Positions 38,714 to 44,382 of a stretch of 44,382 nucleotides of DNA are shown here, in pieces. Each line of letters begins with the position of its first letter. Position 1 is the first letter of the stretch. This DNA comes from CAYGVT01 sp964353355 (GTDB lineage: Archaea; Thermoplasmatota; DTKX01; GCA-020343715): the NCBI GenBank assembly GCA_964353355.1, contig CAYGVT010000034.1, positions 1 through 44,382 of the forward strand. Reading direction: 5' to 3'. Below the pieces are notes generated by a model, which made no database searches, was not told the DNA's origin, and saw nothing but the letters and a program-made list of their open reading frames with translations. The position numbers and the translations under genes are program-made.

Positions 38714-39208
38714 TCACGACTCCGCGAGCTCCACGCGGTGGCCGCGGTAGTCGAGGACCGTGCTGCGCTTGACCAGGGCCCTGAGCATGGTCTGGGTGAG
38801 CCCCAGGTCCTCGGCGATGTCGCCTGCGAACTTCGAGCCCTCCTTGATGCGCCCGAGGATCTTGCCCTCTAGCTTGGAGAACTCCTTGTCGGTCATCACG
38901 ACGGCCGCGAGCACCTCGGCGATGTCCTGGACCGCCACGGTGGTGTTGATGTGGAAGGACATGTAGTAGGTGTGGTAGGCCTTCTGGGAGATCGAGTTCA
39001 CGGACTCCCATCGGGTCTCGACGAGCTTCATCTTCTCGAAGAAGCCCAGCGCCTGCCGGCCATCCTCCCCGAAGAGCTTCTCGATGTCCTCCGCCGTGCA
39101 CCAGCGGTTCGAGACCTCCATGAACACCTTTCGCTTGACCTCGGTGTCCATGGCCCTCATCACGGGGACGAGCTCCGTGGCCTCGTTAATCACCTTTATC
39201 CTTTTCAT
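38714..39208 (-). CDS. ArsR-like archaeal winged-helix protein
   Basis: 164 aa. MKRIKVINEATELVPVMRAM, then VKRKVFMEVSNRWCTAEDIEKLFGEDGRQALGFFEKMKLVETRW (winged helix), AYHTYYMSFHINTTVAVQDIAEVL, and a C-terminal KFAGDIAEDLGLTQTMLRALVKRS that forms a second helix-turn-helix. It resembles a protein widely conserved in euryarchaea and annotated as an ArsR-family regulator. Broad conservation and linkage to trm56 suggest a housekeeping rather than a metal-sensing role; no metal-binding Cys motif is present. Confidence 0.83.
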   Translation of the reverse strand: MKRIKVINEATELVPVMRAMDTEVKRKVFMEVSNRWCTAEDIEKLFGEDGRQALGFFEKMKLVETRWESVNSISQKAYHTYYMSFHINTTVAVQDIAEVLAAVVMTDKEFSKLEGKILGRIKEGSKFAGDIAEDLGLTQTMLRALVKRSTVLDYRGHRVELAES

Positions 39209-39237
39209 AGGGACGGCCCCCTAAATAATCGGCATGG

Positions 39238-39246
39238 GTATAAAAC
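39238..39246 (-). promoter_or_regulatory. TATA box of the ArsR-like gene
   Basis: GTTTTATAC on the minus strand, about 34 nt before the ATG. Confidence 0.6.
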
Positions 39247-39283
39247 CCTTGCCATGGCCAAGGGGAGCCAGCGAACGCCTGGC

Positions 39284-41857
39284 TCAGCTCTTGGCCTTTG
39301 TGGTCTTCTTCGCCGAGGCCCTCCTGCGCCTCGACTTGGACGTTGCCATCAGGCCCATTAGGATGGCTATGACGATTGCGATGATGAAGAGGAGGAACGG
39401 CAGGCTGCCAAGTATCTCCTGCCACTTCGGAAGCTCCTCGCCCTTGACGGTGATGGTGAACTCGAAGGTCTGCTTCGCCGTCGACTTGGTGGAGGAGACC
39501 GTGACGGTCCCCGTGTACTTGCCAGGCTTGACGTTGGCGTCGATGAACGCCGAGAGCGTCACGTCGCGGCTCTCGCCCGCGCCGACGTCGACCTTCGGCG
39601 GAACCGCGGTCAGGAACCCGGCGCCCGCTATGTCCCCGGAGAACATCACACGGTACGAGTCCGGGCCGTTGCCGTCGTTGGTGATGGTGATGCGCACCGC
39701 CGTGTCCTTCCGGTCGCCTGGCATCAGGCTCAGCTCGCGCACGTCGATGGTGGCCTTGAGCGAGAACCGCTGCGTGACGGTGACCTCGACGGAGCCCGAC
39801 GCCTCGGCGGCCCCGTAGGTGGACTTGGCCGTCACCGTCAGCTTGGCCTCGTCGGTGGACCTTGCGGTCGAGGGCACGCGCACGACGAGCGTGACGGTCT
39901 GCCTCTCGGACGCGTTGAGCCCCACCATCGTCCGGTCGAGCGTGCCCCAGGCGGCGTTGGTGCCCGCGACGGTCAGCCGCAGCATGTCGTCGCCGTTGCC
40001 CGTGTTCTGGATGGTGAGCCGGAAGTCGTGACGCTCGCCGGCCTCGGCCTCGTAGACGGGGGACGTGACCTCCATCGTCGCACCGAAGGTCTGCTGGACC
40101 TGCATGGTCACGACGTCGGAGTCCGTGTTCGCGAGCTCGTCGGTGACGGTGAGCGTGACCTGGTAGTCGCCGCCGCGCTTGTAGACGTAAGACGGGTTCG
40201 AGGTGGTGGAATCCACCGTGCCGTCGCCGTTGAGGTCCCACGCGTAGGTGAGCTTGTCGTTCTCCGGGTCCGTGGACTCGGACCGGAACCGGACGACCTC
40301 GCCGCAGTTGATGAAGAGGCTGTCCACGCGCACCTTCGCGCTCGGTGCCTGGTTCTCCCTGACCGTCACGACGCACGAGTCGGTGGCCCTCTTGCCGGGG
40401 CCCGTCACGCCGGGGCGGTTGTTCTCGGTCACCCTCAGGATGGCCGTGAACACGCCCGGGACGGTGTACGTCCAGGGCGCGCTGCCCGAGTAGGTGCTCG
40501 TGTAGTCCCAGATGCCGTCGGAGTTGAAGTCCCACTCGTAGAGCGCGATGCCGAAGTCGTCCTCCCCGTTGCCCCCGAAGAAGGCCGTCTGGGACTCCAT
40601 GATGGTGATGTCGGGGCCCGCGTCCGCGGTCGGGGGCTGGTCCGGCGGGGGCTTGGCCACGATGCGGCGCGTGTCCGAGCCGGTCGCGCCGTGCTCGTCC
40701 TCGACGGTGAACGTGGCCGTGTAGTTGCCGACCACGGAGTACGCGTGCGTCGTCGACCCGTTCGTCGACGAGTTCCATGTGGGGCTGCCGTCGCCGAAGT
40801 CCCACTTGTAGTCCGTGATGTTGTCCCTGTCGGGGTCCGAGGCTGTGCCCCTGAAGCCCAGAAGGACGCCGAGCTGGACCTCCGCGTCGTTGCCCGCGTT
40901 GGCGACCGGGGGCTCGTTGGGCACCGCGTGGACGGTCACGTCCAGGGTCGCGATGCCCCAGCCTCCGACATGGCCGTCGCGCACCTGGAGGGAGACCGTG
41001 AAGTCGCCCGTGCCGTTGAACTGCCAGGTGACGTTCTCGGCCGTGGACTGGACGTCCAGCCCGTCATTGAGGTTGAAGTCCCACTCGTAGTCCAGCTCAT
41101 CGTCGTCGGGGTCCGAGGAGTTCACGGCGGAGAACCGGACCTTCTCCCCCTGGCTGATGTTGGTCTTCTGCGCGATGATGACGGCGTTGGGCCTGCGGTT
41201 GAGCTCGGGGGAGGGGGCGTTGCCCACGTAGATGACGACGCGCGCGGTGCTGTTCGTCTCGCCGTCGTTTACGGTCCACGTGATGTACTTGACGCCCTCG
41301 GTGTTGTAGGCGTGCGACAACTCGGCGGCCGTTGAGGTCGCGCCATCGCCGAAGTCCCACATCCCGGTGAGGTCGTCCCCGTCGGGATTGATGGCCGAGC
41401 CCCTGAAGTCGATGGGCTCGGAAAGGTTATGGACGGTGCCCGGGAGCGGGGACAGTATGAGGGCCTTCGGGGGCAGGTTGTCGGGCGCGGAGGCGAGCAC
41501 GGTCACGCGGCACTCGTCGGTGTCGTCGTACTGACCGTCGGAGACCAGGAGCGTGACGGTGTAGACGCCCCTGTCCGTGTAGACGTGGGTGACCTCCATG
41601 CCCGTGGCGTCGGCCTGGTTCGTGCCGTCCGAGGAGTCGAAGTCCCAGGTGTAGTTGAGCGGCTCGTCGTTCAGGTCGAAGGAGCCGGAGCCGTTGAAGG
41701 TGACGGTGTCCCCTTCCTGCACGGTCTGGTCAGCGCCCGCGTCCGCGACGGGCCGCGGGAGGTCGGCCTGCGCGACCGGCGTTGCCACCAGGAGGCTCGA
41801 GAGCACGAGGAGCAGGACCATGAAGAGGGCGGACGTTCTTCGCACGGATTGCACCAT
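39284..41857 (-). CDS. Six-PKD surface protein with C-terminal anchor
   Basis: 857 aa from ATG 41857. Signal peptide 1-34 (TSALFMVLLLVLSSLLVATPVAQA). Six PKD-type Ig folds follow to about residue 590, each with a Trp-Asp-Phe/Leu core (TWDFDSSDG, MWDFGDGA, EWDFNLNDG, KWDFGDGS, EWDFNSDG, AWDLNGDG). Two NEW3/CARDB-like domains lie at about 592-690 and 700-800 (RLTIQNTGNGDD, RITITNDGNGPD). A membrane helix (about 815-840) precedes a Lys/Arg-rich tail (KSRRRRASAKKTTKAKS). Many N-X-S/T sequons. Structural or adhesive envelope protein; no catalytic domain seen. Divergent from the thiolase gene. Confidence 0.9.
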   Translation of the reverse strand: MVQSVRRTSALFMVLLLVLSSLLVATPVAQADLPRPVADAGADQTVQEGDTVTFNGSGSFDLNDEPLNYTWDFDSSDGTNQADATGMEVTHVYTDRGVYTVTLLVSDGQYDDTDECRVTVLASAPDNLPPKALILSPLPGTVHNLSEPIDFRGSAINPDGDDLTGMWDFGDGATSTAAELSHAYNTEGVKYITWTVNDGETNSTARVVIYVGNAPSPELNRRPNAVIIAQKTNISQGEKVRFSAVNSSDPDDDELDYEWDFNLNDGLDVQSTAENVTWQFNGTGDFTVSLQVRDGHVGGWGIATLDVTVHAVPNEPPVANAGNDAEVQLGVLLGFRGTASDPDRDNITDYKWDFGDGSPTWNSSTNGSTTHAYSVVGNYTATFTVEDEHGATGSDTRRIVAKPPPDQPPTADAGPDITIMESQTAFFGGNGEDDFGIALYEWDFNSDGIWDYTSTYSGSAPWTYTVPGVFTAILRVTENNRPGVTGPGKRATDSCVVTVRENQAPSAKVRVDSLFINCGEVVRFRSESTDPENDKLTYAWDLNGDGTVDSTTSNPSYVYKRGGDYQVTLTVTDELANTDSDVVTMQVQQTFGATMEVTSPVYEAEAGERHDFRLTIQNTGNGDDMLRLTVAGTNAAWGTLDRTMVGLNASERQTVTLVVRVPSTARSTDEAKLTVTAKSTYGAAEASGSVEVTVTQRFSLKATIDVRELSLMPGDRKDTAVRITITNDGNGPDSYRVMFSGDIAGAGFLTAVPPKVDVGAGESRDVTLSAFIDANVKPGKYTGTVTVSSTKSTAKQTFEFTITVKGEELPKWQEILGSLPFLLFIIAIVIAILMGLMATSKSRRRRASAKKTTKAKS

Positions 41858-41898
41858 CCAGCACTGCGAGTATTGGGACGACGTGCCATCGGCGTGGG

Positions 41899-41909
41899 CA
41901 TATTTATTC
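41899..41909 (-). promoter_or_regulatory. TATA box of the PKD protein gene
   Basis: AGAATAAATATG on the minus strand; predicted start near 41878, giving a leader of about 20 nt. Confidence 0.55.
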
Positions 41910-41980
41910 TTTGGGATGATGGCGGGTCCTCGGGCATGCTGGCCAGACATCCCAAGGGCCTGTCGCGGCCGTCCGCGAAG

Positions 41981-41989
41981 CCCTTATCT
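41981..41989 (+). promoter_or_regulatory. Promoter box of the thiolase-like gene
   Basis: CCCTTATCT, centred about 29 nt before ATG 42015; leaderless. Confidence 0.55.
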
Positions 41990-42014
41990 TTCGAGTGCGC
42001 CTTGGGGGCGTCCG

Positions 42015-43142
42015 ATGCCCTCCGTCCATGTCGCGGGCGTGGGCCACACGCCCTTCGGCGCCTCGCAGCTCTCCCTCGACGACCTCGCCGTGCAGGCGGC
42101 CGACGCCGCGCTCGGGCGTGCGGACGCGCGCGCCGTCGACGCGGTCGTCGTGGGGGTGATGGAGCCCATGGGCACGCTCGGGGAGGCTCACGTCTCCTCC
42201 AAGGTCGTGGACGCGCTCTGCCTCCCCCCGAGGGCGGCCGTGCGCGTCGAGGCCGGGCCCGCCACGGGCGCGGCCGCGCTGCACGCGGGCTTCTGGCAGG
42301 TCGCGTCCGGGACCCACGCGAACGTGCTCGTGGTCGCGGCCGAGAGGCTGTCGCACCTGGGGAGCCGGGCGGCCTCGGGCGTCCTCGCGCGCATCGCGAC
42401 CGAGGGCGAGCGGGCGCTTGGCATCACCATGCCCGGCATGACCGCCCTGCTCGCGAGGGCCTACATGCACCATCACGGCGCGACCCAGGAGGACCTGGCC
42501 GAGCTGGCGGTGAAGGCCCACGCGCTCGGCGCGAGGAACCCGCGTGCGCACCTGAGGCGGGCGGTCACGCGCGAGGAGGTGCTCGCGGGCCCCATGGTCG
42601 CGGACCCGCTCCGGCGCCACAACTGCGCGCCGCTCAGCGACGGCGCCGTCGCGGTGCTGCTCACCTCACGGGAGGGCGCGCCCGTCGCCGTCACCGGCAT
42701 CGGCGCGGCCACCGACAGGGTGCGGTACCAGGACCGGCGCGTCGCCGACGGCTTCCCCGCGACGCGGCTCGCCACCGAACGCGCGCTCCTCATGGCCCGC
42801 AAGGGCATCGCCGACGTCCAGGTCGTCGAGACCCACGACGCGTTCTCGAACCTGGAGTGGTCCAACCTGGAGGACATGGGCCTCATGCCCCCGGGCGGGG
42901 CGTTGGCGGCCATGCGGAGGGGCGAGACGATGCCTGGAGGACGCCTCCCTGTCAACCCCTCGGGCGGCCTCACCGCCAAGGGGCATCCCGCGGGCGCGAC
43001 GGGGCTGGGCCAGGTCGCGGAGGTCTTCTGGCAGCTCGCGGGGGAGGCCGGGGGCGTCCAGGTGGACGCCGCCGTGGGCCTCTCGCACAGCATCGGCGGC
43101 TTCGGCGCGAGCGTGTTCGTGACCGTGCTGGAGTCGGCGTAG
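42015..43142 (+). CDS. Thiolase-fold protein lacking the nucleophilic cysteine
   Basis: 375 aa, about the usual thiolase length. N-terminus VAGVGHTPFG, and a middle segment VRVEAGPATGAAALHAGFW where thiolases read VExxCASG: the acyl-accepting Cys is replaced by Pro. The C-terminus keeps NPSGGLTAKGHPAGATG (catalytic His in GHP) and ends LSHSIGGFGASVFV, with Ser-His-Ser rather than a Cys before the Gly pair, as in SCP-x-type archaeal thiolases. Without the nucleophile it cannot run the normal two-step mechanism. It could be a non-catalytic partner or bind acyl-CoA. No HMG-CoA synthase or DUF35 gene adjoins it. Confidence 0.85.
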   Translation: MPSVHVAGVGHTPFGASQLSLDDLAVQAADAALGRADARAVDAVVVGVMEPMGTLGEAHVSSKVVDALCLPPRAAVRVEAGPATGAAALHAGFWQVASGTHANVLVVAAERLSHLGSRAASGVLARIATEGERALGITMPGMTALLARAYMHHHGATQEDLAELAVKAHALGARNPRAHLRRAVTREEVLAGPMVADPLRRHNCAPLSDGAVAVLLTSREGAPVAVTGIGAATDRVRYQDRRVADGFPATRLATERALLMARKGIADVQVVETHDAFSNLEWSNLEDMGLMPPGGALAAMRRGETMPGGRLPVNPSGGLTAKGHPAGATGLGQVAEVFWQLAGEAGGVQVDAAVGLSHSIGGFGASVFVTVLESA

Positions 43143-43181
43143 CGCAAGGTTTTTCCCATCGGGTGCCCCTGGCGACCCCGA

Positions 43182-43268
43182 GCAGGGGTAGCCAAGCTTG
43201 GCCAACGGCGCGGGACTTAAGATCCCGTCCTCAGTGGTCCGTGGGTTCGAATCCCTCCCCCTGCACCA
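43182..43268 (+). tRNA. tRNA-Leu(UAA)
   Basis: The acceptor GCAGGGG pairs with CCCCTGC; discriminator A and an encoded CCA. Anticodon stem CGGGA/TCCCG with loop CTTAAGA gives UAA. A long variable arm marks a class II tRNA. The T-stem GTGGG/CCCTC has one U-U mismatch. The T-rich AAGGTTTTT at 43146-43154 lies about 31 nt upstream and may be its promoter or the thiolase gene's terminator. Confidence 0.93.
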
Positions 43269-43344
43269 CCGACATCCATGGGGCGATGGCCCTCCTCGAC
43301 AAAAACACGGTGCCGCGCCACCGCGCGGCCCACCATGGCACAAA

Positions 43345-43353
43345 CCTTTTTTA
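43345..43353 (+). promoter_or_regulatory. Promoter box of the 131-aa membrane protein gene
   Basis: CCTTTTTTA, centred 27 nt before GTG 43375; leaderless. Confidence 0.6.
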
Positions 43354-43374
43354 CGGGCTCGGCGGTGCCGTTGC

Positions 43375-43770
43375 GTGGACCTGGCGTCGTTCCTGTCTGA
43401 CCCAATCGAGATATCACGGAACCTCATCAACGCCTACTTCGTGGTGATGGCCGTCATTGCGGCCACCGCCATCTCGCTGGCGTACCTCACGCGGTTCAAG
43501 TGGCTGTCCCTCTTCGTGTGGCTCGGCGCCTTCGCCATCGGCCTCGTCTGGGAGGCGACGCTCCTGGCCACGGGCGCGAGGGTGTACGGCTTCCTCGACG
43601 TCGCCGAGATGCTCTACCACGCGACGACCGAGGGCGGCCCGGGCCTGGTCATCACCATCCTGCTCATGCGCCAGCTTGGCGTCATAGACATCGAGCGGTT
43701 CCGGGACCCCGGGACGGAGCCGACGGTCGGGGACGCCCCGGGCTCCGTCTCACCAGGGGGGGTGGCCTGA
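43375..43770 (+). CDS. Small polytopic membrane protein, first of a pair
   Basis: 131 aa from a leaderless GTG; the open frame extends back through the tRNA and is not coding there. Hydrophobic segments at about 17-37 (AYFVVMAVIAATAISLAYL) and 42-60 (WLSLFVWLGAFAIGLVW), and a weaker amphipathic helix at about 85-100 (GLVITILLM). The C-terminus is Pro/Gly-rich. A Glu (WEATLLATG) and a Glu-Met pair (VAEMLYHATTEGGPG) lie between segments. Family not recognised. The next gene starts after one nucleotide, so the two are co-translated and probably form a complex. Confidence 0.7.
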   Translation: MDLASFLSDPIEISRNLINAYFVVMAVIAATAISLAYLTRFKWLSLFVWLGAFAIGLVWEATLLATGARVYGFLDVAEMLYHATTEGGPGLVITILLMRQLGVIDIERFRDPGTEPTVGDAPGSVSPGGVA

Positions 43771-43771
43771 G

Positions 43772-44113
43772 ATGGGGCTGCTCGAGTGGCTCCTCGAGCC
43801 CGTGCACGTCAGCCGGTCGGTTAACGTGGGCTACCTGATCCTCGTGACAGGCATATCCCTGGCCATACTGGCGTACGCGCTGCGAACGCGCGACCGCAAC
43901 GCGGTCCGCCTGTACTTCGCGAGCATCCCGATTTGGATGTTCATCGAGGGGCTCGGGCTCATCCAGGGATGGAGGGCCTACTCCGGGTCCGTGGGGCTCG
44001 TATACATCGTGGTCGCGGTGATGGAGGACCCGGGATGGGTCGCCCTCGCCTACATGATCGGCGTGCGGCTGATGGAGAGGAAGTTCCCCTCCCTGTCCGC
44101 CTCGTCCAGGTGA
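43772..44113 (+). CDS. Small polytopic membrane protein, second of a pair
   Basis: 113 aa. Hydrophobic segments at about 16-37 (NVGYLILVTGISLAILAYAL), 47-66 (LYFASIPIWMFIEGLGLIQG) and 72-96. Motifs WMFIEGLGLIQGWR and VMEDPGWVALAYMIGVR echo the WEATLL and GGPGLVITILLMRQ blocks of the partner, suggesting two halves of one membrane unit. A G-rich ribosome site (GGGGGGGTGG) precedes the ATG. Function unknown. Confidence 0.7.
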   Translation: MGLLEWLLEPVHVSRSVNVGYLILVTGISLAILAYALRTRDRNAVRLYFASIPIWMFIEGLGLIQGWRAYSGSVGLVYIVVAVMEDPGWVALAYMIGVRLMERKFPSLSASSR

Positions 44114-44135
44114 GACGCTCCCCTTGTGGGCCGCC

Positions 44136-44382
44136 TCAGGCCTCATCGATGCGGTCCTGCGCCGCCCCCTCGCCCTTCTCCTTCTTGGCGTCCCCGGCGC
44201 CCCGCTTGACCGGCGTGACCCGGATGACGGTGACGGTGGACTCCCGGTCCTCCGCCGACTGCTCCATGTGCGCGGCCCTCTCCACCTCGTCGATGTCCAG
44301 CGTGGGGTCGGACTCGCCCTCGAGGTTGACGCCCGCGACCTCCGCGACCGTGCGCACTTGCCCCTCGAGCTTCGTCTGCTCC
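44136..44382 (-). CDS. 3' part of a gene running off the right edge
   Basis: The frame is open from the window edge to a stop at 44136-44138, so only the C-terminal 81 or so residues are visible. It reads EQTKLEGQVRTVAEVAGVNLEG, an acidic middle, then VTVIRVTPVKRG and a charged tail (DAKKEKGEGAAQDRIDEA). The start is outside the window. Not recognised. It converges on the membrane protein pair. Confidence 0.55.
   Translation of the reverse strand, partial: EQTKLEGQVRTVAEVAGVNLEGESDPTLDIDEVERAAHMEQSAEDRESTVTVIRVTPVKRGAGDAKKEKGEGAAQDRIDEA

Noticed and set aside
43198..43374. N-terminal extension of the 131-aa membrane protein back through the tRNA region
   Set aside because: Would translate tRNA-Leu. 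A promoter box 27 nt before GTG 43375 gives the better start.

Overview
The window reads as a GC-rich (about 70% by eye) archaeal chromosome segment. Archaeal markers are MptA-type GTP cyclohydrolase, archease, the tRNA C56 methylase Trm56, a ThiD-ThiN fusion, a MoaD/SAMP-like protein, TATA-type promoters and many leaderless GTG/ATG starts. An uncultured Thermoplasmatota-like euryarchaeote is my best guess. This rests on gene content and style, not on a marker tree.

Layout. 1-283: AT-richer intergenic DNA. 284-1945 (-): mptA followed by an archease with a long Lys/Gly-rich tail. 2042-5516 (+): a proline-rich membrane protein, a PrsW-type intramembrane protease with a Tyr/Gly/His-rich repeat linker, and a winged-helix regulator whose transcript starts on a 22-bp perfect palindrome. 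5526-8159 (-): rpiA behind a large protein that looks like a HerA-family ATPase without a usable P-loop. 8299-9682 (+): rnhB, an SCP2-fold protein and a ubiquitin-fold protein ending in Gly-Gly.

9716-26341 (-) is the most striking part. A Ras/Rab-like GTPase lies upstream of four giant secreted, C-terminally anchored beta-helix proteins. These form two paralogous pairs (1451+1103 aa and 1438+1086 aa). Within each pair the genes overlap by ATGA, and the last pair is followed by a DUF2721 membrane protein. This is a duplicated two-gene surface-protein operon.

26468-32532 holds a PHP-family phosphoesterase, a CAX-type cation/proton antiporter, thiDN, a small Cys-containing protein, an unrecognised 240-aa protein behind a tandem 19-bp repeat promoter, an AIM24-family protein and a small membrane protein.

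32572-37457 is bracketed by a decayed tRNA-like sequence and an intact tRNA-Arg(UCG) that share an exact 33-nt 3' segment. Between them are a membrane-anchored exported protein, a small membrane protein with a tandem winged-helix regulator, and a three-gene ABC cassette joined by ATGA overlaps.

37484-44382 holds an HD-domain protein, trm56, an ArsR-like regulator, a six-PKD surface protein, a thiolase-fold protein lacking the nucleophilic Cys, tRNA-Leu(UAA), two small membrane proteins and a gene running off the right edge.

Two start modes are visible. First genes of units usually start 26-30 nt after a CCTTAT/CCTTTT/TATA box (leaderless). Internal operon genes have GGAGG-type ribosome sites or ATGA overlaps.
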